From: Janibacter sp. Soil728
Lineage (GTDB): Bacteria; Actinomycetota; Actinomycetes; Actinomycetales; Dermatophilaceae
Direction of reading: 5' to 3'
NCBI RefSeq assembly: GCF_001428305.1
Contig: NZ_LMRZ01000006.1
Span: forward strand, 186,001 to 250,000
Length of the DNA stretch: 64,000 nt
The position numbers and the translations under genes were made by a program. Positions 32,371 through 40,569 of the stretch are shown piece after piece (the first letter of the stretch is position 1; each line of letters starts with the position of its first letter). The notes under the pieces are model-generated. The model was not told the origin of the DNA, ran no database searches, and saw only the letters and a list, made by a program, of their open reading frames with translations.

Positions 32371-32643
32371 TCAGCCGCCGAACACCCAGAGCACGCCACG
32401 GGTGAACACGGCGTCCAGGCCAGCGACGATGAGCATCATCACGGCCACGAAGACGATGACGACGAGCGTGTAGTTGACCAGCTCGGACCGCGTCGGTCGG
32501 ACGACCTTGCGGAGCTCGTCGAGCACCTGGGCCATGAAGAGGCCGATCGACCCGAAGAAGCGAGAGATCGGGTTGCCGCCCTTCGGCCCGCGCCGCGCGT
32601 TGGTCGGCTGCGCTCCGAGCTGGCTCACGTCATCTCTTCTCAT
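32371..32643 (-). CDS. secE: Preprotein translocase subunit SecE
   Basis: SecE clamps SecY in the Sec translocon. The reading frame has 90 residues from ATG 32643; GTG at 32628 (VSQLGAQP) with AGAAGAG upstream is an equally good start (85 residues). The conserved amphipathic segment [19 protein letters not shown] precedes a single membrane helix (about 60-82, [20 protein letters not shown]). It lies just downstream of tRNA-Trp and upstream of nusG, the usual actinobacterial order. Confidence 0.95.
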   Translation of the reverse strand: MRRDDVSQLGAQPTNARRGPKGGNPISRFFGSIGLFMAQVLDELRKVVRPTRSELVNYTLVVIVFVAVMMLIVAGLDAVFTRGVLWVFGG

Positions 32644-32681
32644 CCGGGATCACCTGGCTGCGCAACGGGTGTCGTGCAACG

Positions 32682-32754
32682 CAGGGCAGGAGGGACTCGA
32701 ACCCCCAACCGCCGGTTTTGGAGACCGGTGCTCTACCAATTGAGCCACTGCCCT
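32682..32754 (-). tRNA. tRNA-Trp (CCA)
   Basis: The 73-nt cloverleaf begins AGGGCAG and ends CTGCCCT plus discriminator G. The anticodon loop CTCCAAA holds CCA, and the T-loop reads GGTTCGAGT. It is encoded immediately upstream of secE, its standard neighbour. A CCCTTCG heptamer overlaps its 5' end. Confidence 0.96.
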
Positions 32755-32905
32755 TCGGGAAGCCCTGGTCGGGGCGGCTTCCCGGGCCGACTTCACCCTT
32801 CGTCTCCTACATGCGGGCATGACGGAGAGTCTGGTCGAAGTCAACCGAGGAGCAACACTACGTCACGAAGGGCCCACACCGCGAACCAGCCGAAGGTGGA
32901 AGACT

Positions 32906-34216
32906 GTGCCCGTGACTTCGACGAACGCAGCTCGCCCCCTGTCCGACCTCAGCGCGGAGGAGCTCGACGCCCTCGCGTCGACCCAACGTGAGGCCCACGC
33001 GGCGCAGGCCGCCAAGGGCACCAAGCTCGATGTCACGCGCGGCAAGCCGAGCGCGGCCCAGCTCGACCTCGCCGACGCGATGCTCTCCCTTCCCTCTGCG
33101 ACGAAGGACCGGGCCGGTACCGACGTGCGCAACTACGGCGGCCTGTCCGGTCTGGCCGAGCTGCGCGAGATCTTCGCCGAGCTGCTCTGGGTCGAGCCCG
33201 ACCAGATCGTCGCGGGCGGCAACTCCTCGCTGACGATGATGCGTGACGTCCTCGTCGACCTGCTCCTCTTCGGCGCGATCGACTCCCTTCGCCCGTGGGC
33301 GAAGGAGGAGAAGGTCACCTTCATCTGCCCCGTCCCCGGCTACGACCGCCACTTCGGGCTCCTCGAGGACCTCGGGATCACCATGATCACCGTCCCCATG
33401 ACCGACGAGGGCCCCGACGCCGAGGAGGTCGCCCGACTCGCGGCCTCCGACCCGTCGATCAAGGGCATGTGGGTCGTCCCGACCTACGCCAACCCGACCG
33501 GCTCCGTCGTCACCCAGGAGATCGCCAGCCGTCTGGCCGCGATGGAGACCGCCGCCCCCGACTTCAAGATCTTCTGGGACAACGCCTACGCGGTCCACCA
33601 CCTCACCGAGGACGAGACCAAGAGCGCGGACGTCATCAGCCTCGCCTCCGCAGCCGGCCACCCGCACCGCGCGATCATGTTCGCCTCGACCTCCAAGATC
33701 ACCTGGGCCGGCGCGGGCGTGGCCTTCCTGGCCTCCTCCGTGGAGCAGGTCGCCTGGTACCTGGAGCACCTCGGCAAGGGCTCGATCGGCCCGGACAAGG
33801 TCAACCAGCTGCGCCACGTGGAGTTCTTCGGTGACGCCGAGGGCGTGCGGGCCCACATGCGGCGGCACGCCGGGATCATCGCCCCCAAGTTCGCCGAGGT
33901 GGACCGCGTGCTCACCGAGCGTCTGGGCGGTCTGGGCATCGCGACGTGGAACCGACCGACCGGCGGCTACTTCGTCAACCTCGACGTCCTGCCCGGCACC
34001 GCCTCGCGCGTCGTCGCGCTGGCCAAGGAGGCCGGCCTCTCGCTGACGCCCGCCGGGGCCTCCTTCCCCCACGGCGACGACCCGCAGGACACCAACATCC
34101 GGCTGGCGCCGACCATGCCGCCGATGTCCGAGCTCACCGAGGCCATGGAGACGGTCGCCGCCTGCGTCCTGATCGCCGCGGCCGAAAAGCTGGGCGGAAG
34201 CCCGACGAAGGAGTGA
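32906..34216 (+). CDS. PLP-dependent aminotransferase (aspartate/alanine aminotransferase-like)
   Basis: GTG at 32906, 5-6 nt after a GGTGGA site, gives 436 residues; GTG 32912 is an alternative. The start LDVTRGKPSAAQLDLADAM is diagnostic of a class-I-related aminotransferase family found in actinobacteria and some firmicutes (MocR-type aminotransferase Pfam group). Visible PLP-site elements are NPTGSVVTQE, FWDNAYAVHHL and the Schiff-base Lys264 in STSKITWAGAG. It probably transfers amino groups between aspartate or a similar donor and 2-oxoglutarate; exact substrate inferred. It is followed 2 bp later by a DUF5709 gene. Confidence 0.88.
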   Translation: MPVTSTNAARPLSDLSAEELDALASTQREAHAAQAAKGTKLDVTRGKPSAAQLDLADAMLSLPSATKDRAGTDVRNYGGLSGLAELREIFAELLWVEPDQIVAGGNSSLTMMRDVLVDLLLFGAIDSLRPWAKEEKVTFICPVPGYDRHFGLLEDLGITMITVPMTDEGPDAEEVARLAASDPSIKGMWVVPTYANPTGSVVTQEIASRLAAMETAAPDFKIFWDNAYAVHHLTEDETKSADVISLASAAGHPHRAIMFASTSKITWAGAGVAFLASSVEQVAWYLEHLGKGSIGPDKVNQLRHVEFFGDAEGVRAHMRRHAGIIAPKFAEVDRVLTERLGGLGIATWNRPTGGYFVNLDVLPGTASRVVALAKEAGLSLTPAGASFPHGDDPQDTNIRLAPTMPPMSELTEAMETVAACVLIAAAEKLGGSPTKE

Positions 34217-34218
34217 CC

Positions 34219-34725
34219 ATGTCCGAGCGCGAAGACCTTGACACCGACCTGACGAGCTACAGCCTCGACGACGAGGACCAGCTGCAGCCCGGCGACAGCC
34301 TCATGGGGGACGGGACCGGGCAGGAGGACGCGCTCGACGCCGGGTACTCACCGCCGGACTCCGCCCGGGGGTCCTACGCCCATGGCGTGACAGCAGCAGA
34401 GCAGCAGGTCAACGAGTCGATCGACGAGCGCCTGAAGCAGGAGCAGCCCGACCCCGCGACCGACGAGGAGGACCCGGGGCGTCGCGGCTCCGACCGGGTC
34501 GGCGGCGACGACCCCGACTCCATCGCGGCCGAGGACGACTGGATCGGCGACAGCGAGGTCGGCGACGCCCGCGCAGGGCGGCTCGTCAGCCCCGACGAGG
34601 GCAGCCACGAGGACCGCGATGACCAGGCCTGGGGCCGCGACGTGGGTGTCGACGGCGGCGCCGCCTCCGCCGAGGAGGCGGCCGTCCACATCATCGGCAA
34701 CGACGACAACGGGGACTCCGCCTGA
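34219..34725 (+). CDS. DUF5709-like acidic protein
   Basis: A 168-residue, strongly acidic, probably disordered protein starting MSEREDLDTDLTSYSLDDED. It has the repeated-looking blocks EDQLQPGDSL, DALDAGYSPPDSARG, RLKQEQPD and GRLVSPDEGSHED that I associate with DUF5709, a family widespread in Actinobacteria. No enzyme motif or membrane segment is seen and the function is unknown. It starts 2 bp after the aminotransferase stop, and its own stop overlaps the likely adenosine deaminase start. Confidence 0.8.
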   Translation: MSEREDLDTDLTSYSLDDEDQLQPGDSLMGDGTGQEDALDAGYSPPDSARGSYAHGVTAAEQQVNESIDERLKQEQPDPATDEEDPGRRGSDRVGGDDPDSIAAEDDWIGDSEVGDARAGRLVSPDEGSHEDRDDQAWGRDVGVDGGAASAEEAAVHIIGNDDNGDSA

Positions 34726-35771
34726 GCGCCGCGGCCCGGGACCTGAGGGCACTGCCCAAGGCGCACCTGCACCTGCACTTCACGGGGTCCATGCGGGTCG
34801 AGACCGTGCGCGACATGGCACTCGGCCACGGGATGCGGCTGCCGGACTCCCTTCGCGGCGCCTATCCCCCACGGCTGTCCGCCGCTGACGAACGCGGATG
34901 GTTCCGCTTCCAGCGTCTCTACGACGCCGCACGACACTGCGTGCGCGGTGAGGCCGACATGCGGCGCATCGTGCGTGAGGCGGCGCTGGACGACGGCGCC
35001 GAGGGGTCGCGCTGGCTGGAGATCCAGGTCGACCCGACGTCGTACGCCCCCTTCGTCGGGGGGATCACGCCCGCGATGGAGATCGTGCTCGACGAGGCGC
35101 GCTCGGTGAACGCGACCGCGGACGAGACCGGCTCGGCCCGTGTTGGCGTCCTCATGGCCGCCAGCCGCATCCGCCACCCGCTCGAGGCCCGCACGCTCGC
35201 CCGGTTGGCGGCCCAGCACGCCGGGCGCGGCCCGGAGGGCGTCCTGGGCTTCGGTTTGTCCAATGACGAGCGGCGCGGCTTCACACCGGACTTCGCGCAG
35301 GCCTTCCGCATCGCGGAGCGAGCCGGGCTGGCACTCGTCCCCCACTCCGGGGAGCTCCTCGGTCCCGACTCCGTCGCCGAGACGCTCGAGGTGCTCCGAC
35401 CCGACCGCCTCGGCCACGGCGTACGCAGTGTGGAGGACCCGCGCGTGCTGGACGCGATCGTCGAGGCCGGGGTCGCTCTCGAGGTCTGCCCCGGGTCCAA
35501 TGTCTCCCTCGGCGTCTACCGCGAGGCACCCGACGTGCCGCTGCGCACCCTCGTCGAGGCAGGCGCGACCATCGCGCTCGGTGCCGACGACCCCCTCCTC
35601 TTCGACTCGCGGCTGCTCGACCAGTACGAGACGGCACGCACGGTCCACGGTCTCGACGACGCCGAGATCGCGAGGCTGGCACGTGATTCCTTCCGGGCGA
35701 GCCGGGCACCGCAGGTCGTCGTGGACGCGGCGATGGCGGACATCGACGCGTGGCTGGCCGCCCCCGCCTGA
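34722..35771 (+). CDS. add: Adenosine deaminase family protein, apparent CTG start
   Basis: A zinc hydrolase that deaminates adenosine to inosine (adenosine or a close analogue). The metal motif KAHLHLHFTGS lies upstream of the first ATG (34791), and the frame has no ATG, GTG or TTG that includes it. The best start is CTG at 34722, overlapping the previous stop as CTGA, with GGGG 7 nt upstream. This gives 349 residues with His17 and His19 in HxH. Other catalytic blocks are VPHSGE, RLGHGVR, CPGSNV and GADDPLLF. The next CTG codons (34743, 34752) are alternatives. Probably cotranscribed with the DUF5709 and aminotransferase genes. Confidence 0.85.
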   Translation: MSAAARDLRALPKAHLHLHFTGSMRVETVRDMALGHGMRLPDSLRGAYPPRLSAADERGWFRFQRLYDAARHCVRGEADMRRIVREAALDDGAEGSRWLEIQVDPTSYAPFVGGITPAMEIVLDEARSVNATADETGSARVGVLMAASRIRHPLEARTLARLAAQHAGRGPEGVLGFGLSNDERRGFTPDFAQAFRIAERAGLALVPHSGELLGPDSVAETLEVLRPDRLGHGVRSVEDPRVLDAIVEAGVALEVCPGSNVSLGVYREAPDVPLRTLVEAGATIALGADDPLLFDSRLLDQYETARTVHGLDDAEIARLARDSFRASRAPQVVVDAAMADIDAWLAAPA

Positions 35772-35915
35772 CCCGCCCATCCGGCGTGCGAGCGGCAAGA
35801 CCGCAGATTGTGTGGCGTTCATCCTGCGGGGCGGCGATCCTTCTGCCACCATCGGGCCCAACGCGCGCGGATTCCCTGCCGCCGCGTCACGTCACACAGG
35901 CACAAAGGAGTGCAC

Positions 35916-37412
35916 ATGACCACCCGCATGAGGCCCCGCACGGCCCGTCTCGCGGCCACCGCCGCGATCCTCGGGCTCGGCGTGATCGGCGCCCAGTCCG
36001 CCACCGGCGCGACCCAGGACGAGCCGACCTCGACACCCGTACCCATCTCGACCCCCGAGGGCCAGGTGTCGAGCTATGTCATCAACACCACGACCGCCAA
36101 CCCCGGTCAGGTCCGCAAGGCCGAAAGAGCGGTGACCGCCGCCGGCGGCGTCGTGGTGCAGTCCTGGCCGCAGATCGGCGTCGTCGTCGCCCACTCGACC
36201 GCAGCCGACTTCCGCACCGCCGTGGCAGCCAAGGCCAACAACGCCATCGAGTCCGTCGGGCCGACCCGCTCCGTCGCAGTCAGCGAGGGCACTCCTGAGA
36301 GCGTCCAAGCCCCATGGGGACCGGGCAAGGGCCAGCTGAAGACGTCCGTCACCAAGAAGGGCGACATCTCCGAGGGCACGGCCGCGACCACGACCGACCC
36401 GCGCGAGGGCGAGCAGTGGGACATGCAGATGATCAACGTGCCGCAGGCGCACACGATCACGACCGGTTCTCCTGACGTCACCGTCGGCGTCCTCGACTCC
36501 GGCATCGACCCCGACCACCCGGACCTGGTCAACCAGATCGACCGGGCCAACTCGGTCGGCTGCACCAATGCCGGCCAACCCGCGACCGGCGAGGACGCGT
36601 GGGCCCCGACGACGAGCGACCACGGCACCCACGTCGCCGGCACGATCGGCGCCGAACGCAACGGCGTCGGCATCGTCGGCATCGCACCCGGAGCCAAGAT
36701 GGCCTCGGTCAAGGTGGTCAACGACGACGGGTTCATCTACCCCGAGTACGCGGTCTGCGGCTTCATGGAGGCCGGCCTCAAGGGCATGGACGTCACCAAC
36801 AACAGCTATTACGTCGACCCCTTCGAGTTCTGGTGCGGTGACCAGCCGGAGCAGGCACCCGCTCTGGAGGCGGTGCGTCGTGCCGTCGAGTGGTCGACCG
36901 ACCAGGGCGCCGTGCACGTCGCGGCTGCGGGCAACAGCGCGTACGACCTGTCGGACAAGACGACCAACGACTCCAGCCCCAATGACGCCGAGGTGCAGAC
37001 CGATCGCGTCATCAACAGCTCGTGCAAGGACATCCCGACCGAGCTGGACGACGTCCTGACCGTGTCCTCCATCGACCGTCAGGGCGCTCTGTCGTACTTC
37101 TCCAACCGTGGCCTCGGCTCGATCGACGTGGCGGCACCCGGCAGCTCCATCCTGTCGACCGTCGTCAGGAACAACGGCTACGGGACCAAGAGCGGCACCT
37201 CGATGGCGTCGCCGCACGTCGCTGGGGTCGCTGCCCTGATGAAGTCCGCGCACCCGACGTGGGGCCCGGACAGGATCGCCGGTGAGCTGCGCTCCCAGGC
37301 CACGGACACCCCGTGCTCGACGACCACCCGTGGCGCCGAGTGCGTCGGTACCCCGCAGGAGAACTCCTACTACGGCGACGGCATCGTCGACGCCTACGCG
37401 GCGGTCCGCTGA
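35916..37412 (+). CDS. Secreted S8 (subtilisin-like) serine protease
   Basis: A 498-residue precursor. ATG 35916 follows an ideal AAAGGAG site. Residues 1-29 form a Sec-type signal (TARLAATAAILGLGVIGAQS). A pro-region (about 30-170) resembles an inhibitor-type propeptide. The catalytic domain carries Asp194 in VLDSGIDPDHPD, His236 in HGTHVAGTI and Ser429 in GTSMASPHVAG, plus AAAGNS for the oxyanion Asn. Several Cys suggest disulfides outside the cell. It is monocistronic with its own terminator. Confidence 0.93.
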   Translation: MTTRMRPRTARLAATAAILGLGVIGAQSATGATQDEPTSTPVPISTPEGQVSSYVINTTTANPGQVRKAERAVTAAGGVVVQSWPQIGVVVAHSTAADFRTAVAAKANNAIESVGPTRSVAVSEGTPESVQAPWGPGKGQLKTSVTKKGDISEGTAATTTDPREGEQWDMQMINVPQAHTITTGSPDVTVGVLDSGIDPDHPDLVNQIDRANSVGCTNAGQPATGEDAWAPTTSDHGTHVAGTIGAERNGVGIVGIAPGAKMASVKVVNDDGFIYPEYAVCGFMEAGLKGMDVTNNSYYVDPFEFWCGDQPEQAPALEAVRRAVEWSTDQGAVHVAAAGNSAYDLSDKTTNDSSPNDAEVQTDRVINSSCKDIPTELDDVLTVSSIDRQGALSYFSNRGLGSIDVAAPGSSILSTVVRNNGYGTKSGTSMASPHVAGVAALMKSAHPTWGPDRIAGELRSQATDTPCSTTTRGAECVGTPQENSYYGDGIVDAYAAVR

Positions 37413-37426
37413 CCGGACGCGCACGG

Positions 37427-37470
37427 ATGACGAGGGGCCACGGTCGATGTCGACCGTGGCCCCTCGTCAT
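37427..37470. terminator. Terminator between the protease gene and murB
   Basis: A 21-bp perfect inverted repeat: ATGACGAGGGGCCACGGTCG (27-46) onward, with arms 37427-37447 and 37450-37470 and a 2-nt centre. It lies between convergent stops (37412 and 37490). Its base is CGAGGGG, a variant of the usual heptamer. Confidence 0.8.
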
Positions 37471-37489
37471 GGTGAAGGGAGTCCGGCGG

Positions 37490-38563
37490 CTACAGCGCGT
37501 GGCCGACGAAGACCGGCTCGTTGACGAGCGTGACGCCGAAGGCCTCATGCACCCCGTCGCGCACCTCGCGGGCGAGAGCGGCGACATCGCCGGCCGTGGC
37601 GCTGCCACGGTTGGTCACCGCGAGCGTGTGCTTGGTCGACAACGCGGCCGGCCCCGGCATCCGGTGCCCCTTGCCGAAGCCCGCCTTGTCGATGAGCCAG
37701 GCGGCGCTCGTCTTGGACTGCCCCTCCCCTGCCGGGAAGATCGGCGGGACCGGCCCAGCGGGACCGAGTCGCCGGGCGGCCCGCTCCACGAGGGCGTCCA
37801 TCTGTGCCGAGGGGAGGATCGGGTTGGTGAAGAAGGAACCACAGCTCCACGTGTCGTGGTCGCTCTCGTCGAGGACCATGCCGCGGTTGCCGCGCTGGAC
37901 GAGCACGGCCTCGCGGGCCGCTGCGAGCGGCACCTGCTCCCCCTGCTCGACGCCGAGCTGGCGGGCCAGGTCGGCGTAGGCCACGGGCTCGGACAGCCCA
38001 CCGCGCCCCAGCTCGAAGGTCACCTCGAGGACGACGTGGCGTCCCGACTGCTTGAAGAGCGAGTGCCGGTAGGTGAACTCGCACTGCGCGTTGTCGAAGC
38101 TGACCTGCTGCTGCTCCTGACGGTCCCAGACGAGCACCCGGGTGATGGTCTGCGCGACCTCCTGCCCGTAGGCACCCACGTTCTGCACCGGGGTCGCTCC
38201 GGCCAGCCCGGGGATCCCGGACAGGGCCTCGACACCCGACCAGCCCTCGGCCACAGCACGTGCGACGACCTCGTCCCAGACCTCGCCGGCCGCGACCGTG
38301 ACGATGACCCGGTCCTCGTCCTGGGACTCGACGCGCACCCCCTTCGTCGCGATGCGCACTACGGTGCCGCGGAAGCCCTCGTCCGCGATGACCAGGTTGG
38401 AGCCACCCGACAGGACCAGAAGGGGGGTCCCCGCCCAGTCCGCGGAACGCACGGCGTCGACGATCTCGTCACGGGTCTCAGCGGTGACGAGGGTGTCGGC
38501 CGGTCCGCCGACACGCATGGTGGTGAGCGGCGCCAGCGAGGCGCCGTGCGAGGTGGTCGCCAT
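37490..38563 (-). CDS. murB: UDP-N-acetylmuramate dehydrogenase
   Basis: MurB reduces UDP-GlcNAc-enolpyruvate to UDP-MurNAc with NADPH and FAD in peptidoglycan synthesis. ATG at 38563 gives 357 residues. Visible motifs are TTMRVGGPAD, LVLSGGSNLVIAD (FAD), LSGIPGLAGATPVQNVGAYG, EFTYRHSLFK, CGSFFTNPIL with the catalytic Ser, and KTSAAWLIDKAGFGKG. Its start overlaps the HadB-like stop by one base, so it is last in the rpmG-hadA-hadB-murB transcript. Confidence 0.96.
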   Translation of the reverse strand: MATTSHGASLAPLTTMRVGGPADTLVTAETRDEIVDAVRSADWAGTPLLVLSGGSNLVIADEGFRGTVVRIATKGVRVESQDEDRVIVTVAAGEVWDEVVARAVAEGWSGVEALSGIPGLAGATPVQNVGAYGQEVAQTITRVLVWDRQEQQQVSFDNAQCEFTYRHSLFKQSGRHVVLEVTFELGRGGLSEPVAYADLARQLGVEQGEQVPLAAAREAVLVQRGNRGMVLDESDHDTWSCGSFFTNPILPSAQMDALVERAARRLGPAGPVPPIFPAGEGQSKTSAAWLIDKAGFGKGHRMPGPAALSTKHTLAVTNRGSATAGDVAALAREVRDGVHEAFGVTLVNEPVFVGHAL

Positions 38564-38997
38564 CAGTCGAGCTGGACGACGGCGCGACAGCGACCGAGGA
38601 CCTTGTCGCCGCCGCAGGTCACGGTCAGCTCGACGGTCGCCTGCTTGCTCTCGGGGTCGGTCTTGGTGACCTTGCCCGTGACCTCGAGCTGGGCGCCTCC
38701 GTCGTGGGGGACGACGACCGGCTTGGTGAAGCGGGTGCCGTAGTCGATCACCCGGCCGGCGTCGCCGACCCAGTCGGTGACGACCTGGACGGCGGCGCCC
38801 ATGCTCCACATGCCGTGGGCGATGACATCGGGCAGCCCGACTGCCTTCGCGGTGCGCTCGTCCCAGTGGATGACATTGCGGTCGCCGGAGGCACCCGCGT
38901 AGTGCACGAGGTGAGCCCTGGTGACGGGGATCGAGCGCTCCGGAAGGGCCTCCCCTTCGCTCACCTGCGAAAACTGACGCACGGTCTGCTCGCTCAT
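38563..38997 (-). CDS. MaoC-like (3R)-hydroxyacyl dehydratase subunit (HadB-like)
   Basis: A hot-dog-fold dehydratase/hydratase. ATG 38997 (MSEQTVRQFS) with GGAGGGG 7 nt upstream gives 144 residues; GTG 39003 is an alternative. The hydratase motif is YAGASGDRNVIHWDERTAKA, followed by DVIAHGMWSMGAA. In mycobacteria HadB pairs with HadA or HadC in FAS-II elongation. Here it overlaps the HadA-like gene, so a HadAB heterodimer is likely. Its role in a probable non-mycolate organism is open. Confidence 0.88.
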   Translation of the reverse strand: MSEQTVRQFSQVSEGEALPERSIPVTRAHLVHYAGASGDRNVIHWDERTAKAVGLPDVIAHGMWSMGAAVQVVTDWVGDAGRVIDYGTRFTKPVVVPHDGGAQLEVTGKVTKTDPESKQATVELTVTCGGDKVLGRCRAVVQLD

Positions 38998-38999
38998 GC

Positions 39000-39446
39000 T
39001 CACTCCCCTCCTCGCACGACGATCGTCGACAGGCTCGTCGCGACCGGCTGGTCCTGGGCGTCGATGATCTCGCTGCGCATGGTCACCATCTGGTGGCCGC
39101 CGGCCGCGCGGATCGCGTCGATGTGCAGGACGCCTCGCAGCTCGTCCCCCGCCACGATCGGCCGGTGGTGGGCGAAGCGCTGCTCTCCGTGGACGACGCG
39201 GGTGTAGTCGACCCCGGCCTCGGGGTCCGCCACGAACTGGGCGTCGGTGCGCTGCCCGGGAATCACCGCGAAGGTGGGCGGGGCCACCAGGTCGGCGTAA
39301 CCGGCGGCACGGGCGGCCTCGACGTCGTGGTGGATCGGGTCGACGGCGCCCACCGCGTCAGCGAAGTCGCGGATGTGCTCACGCCCGACGGCGAAGGGCG
39401 GGGTCGGGTCGTAGCTGCGCCCCTGGAAGTCCTCGTTCACGGCCAT
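39000..39446 (-). CDS. MaoC N-terminal-like dehydratase subunit (HadA-like)
   Basis: A 148-residue FAS1-like dehydratase (MaoC_dehydratase_N type) that lacks the catalytic hydratase dyad in its usual form: AVGAVDPIHHDVEAARAAGY then LVAPPTFAVIPGQ, typical of HadA or HadC. It is expected to bind the acyl chain while HadB supplies catalysis. It lies downstream of rpmG as in mycobacterial rpmG2-hadABC, but no third hadC follows; murB does. Confidence 0.88.
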   Translation of the reverse strand: MAVNEDFQGRSYDPTPPFAVGREHIRDFADAVGAVDPIHHDVEAARAAGYADLVAPPTFAVIPGQRTDAQFVADPEAGVDYTRVVHGEQRFAHHRPIVAGDELRGVLHIDAIRAAGGHQMVTMRSEIIDAQDQPVATSLSTIVVRGGE

Positions 39447-39481
39447 GGAGCCAGTGTAGGCAGGAGCAGTGCATACGACGA

Positions 39482-39511
39482 GCGGCCGCCGAGCAGATGC
39501 TCGGCGGCCGC
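39482..39511 (-). terminator. Hairpin after rpmG
   Basis: The 14-bp arms GCGGCCGCCGAGCA (39482-39495) and TGCTCGGCGGCCGC (39498-39511) form a perfect inverted repeat 26 bp past the rpmG stop. It would end rpmG transcripts, fully or partly, before hadA. Confidence 0.65.
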
Positions 39512-39536
39512 GTCGTGGTGGTGCGGGGTGCTGGAC

Positions 39537-39707
39537 TCAGCGGGTCTCGCGGTGCGGGGTGTGCGCGCGGCACCGGTTGCAGAACTTCGCGAGCTCGATG
39601 CGGTCCGGGGTGTTGCGGCGGTTCTTCTTGGTGATGTAGTTCCGCTCCTTGCACTCCGTGCACGCCAGGGTGATCTTGGGACGGACGTCGGCGCTCTTGG
39701 ATGCCAC
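39537..39707 (-). CDS. rpmG: 50S ribosomal protein L33 (zinc form)
   Basis: A 56-residue large-subunit protein: GTG at 39707, [20 protein letters not shown], then [20 protein letters not shown], with CTEC and CNRC pairs that bind zinc. It ends HTPHRETR. Order tRNA-Thr, tRNA-Met, rpmG, hadA, hadB is the usual actinobacterial one. The start is GTG; no ATG fits. Confidence 0.95.
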   Translation of the reverse strand: MASKSADVRPKITLACTECKERNYITKKNRRNTPDRIELAKFCNRCRAHTPHRETR

Positions 39708-39876
39708 GGTAAGAACCTGCTCTCAGACACTTCGGGTGGTACTCGCCTGCGCCGGTCTGCGCTGGGCGGGAGGTGCGTGTGGTGCTGCAGCCCTAGGGCA
39801 CAGCACGGCGACGCACAAGAATAGTCCACGGGACGCCTCCACCGGAAATCGGCGGCTCGTTCTCCGCGGCACTGCG

Positions 39877-39950
39877 TAGCGGGAGCGGGACTCGATCCCG
39901 CGACCTCACGATTATGAGTCGTGCGCTCTAACCAGCTGAGCTACCCCGCC
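39877..39950 (-). tRNA. tRNA-Met (CAT)
   Basis: The 74-nt cloverleaf starts GGCGGGG and its anticodon loop CTCATAA holds CAT. The T-stem/loop is GCGGG-ATCGAGT-CCCGC. A G-U pair closes the acceptor at position 1-72, not the C-A mismatch of initiator tRNA. A position next to tRNA-Thr and rpmG supports elongator Met over Ile2. Confidence 0.93.
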
Positions 39951-39987
39951 GTGACGACCGACCCACGCCAGGCGCCGGTCGAACGAG

Positions 39988-40060
39988 AGCCCCCTGTCGG
40001 AATCGAACCGACGACCTCTTCCTTACCATGGAAACGCTCTACCGACTGAGCTAAGGGGGC
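39988..40060 (-). tRNA. tRNA-Thr (GGT)
   Basis: The 73-nt cloverleaf begins GCCCCCT and ends AGGGGGC plus T. The anticodon loop ATGGTAA holds GGT, and the T-loop is GGTTCGATT. It is encoded 37 bp upstream of tRNA-Met on the same strand. Confidence 0.95.
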
Positions 40061-40130
40061 GGGGTCCACCGAGTGCTTCGCAGCGCTTCGGTGAACAACC
40101 TCGGGAGAGATTACACGGCAGAGTGCCCGG

Positions 40131-40568
40131 TCATGAAATCGGGCCGGTGACGAGCTCCTCGAGGGATGCCCGCAGGGCCTGAGGGACCGCCGACGGACGC
40201 CGGGTGACGGCGTCGACGAACACGTGCGCGGAGGTCGCGAGCGCCACCAGCTCACCGTCGCTGGCCCGCACGAGCGCGCACTCCCACCGCACGCTCGAGC
40301 GCCCGACGGACAGCGCCCGCAGCCCGACCTCGAAGACGTCCGGGTAGGACATCTCGGCGAGGTAGCGGCAGCCCGTCTCCGGGATGAGGTTGATCGTGTC
40401 GCCGCCCTGCGCCACGTCGAAGTCGTGCGCCTTGAGCCAGTTGTTGATGGTCGTGTCCATCACCGAGTAGTGCACGGCGTTGTTGACGTGACCGAACTGG
40501 TCGTTGTCGCTCCACCGGGTGGGGACGCTCACCCAGTGCGGATAGAGGTCACGCTCGAGGTCGCTCAT
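40131..40568 (-). CDS. Acyl-CoA thioesterase (4HBT hot-dog family)
   Basis: A 145-residue hot-dog thioesterase starting MSDLERDLYPHWVSVPTRWS. The 4HBT-type motif RWSDNDQFGHVNNAVHYSVM (Asp/Asn cluster) and RYLAEMSYPDVFEVGLRALS fit acyl-CoA hydrolases. ATG 40568 (GGA about 8 nt upstream) is preferred; ATG 40577 is possible. It starts within 2 bp of the glycosylase stop, so the two genes are coupled, though their functions are unrelated. Confidence 0.88.
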   Translation of the reverse strand: MSDLERDLYPHWVSVPTRWSDNDQFGHVNNAVHYSVMDTTINNWLKAHDFDVAQGGDTINLIPETGCRYLAEMSYPDVFEVGLRALSVGRSSVRWECALVRASDGELVALATSAHVFVDAVTRRPSAVPQALRASLEELVTGPIS

Positions 40569-40569
40569 G

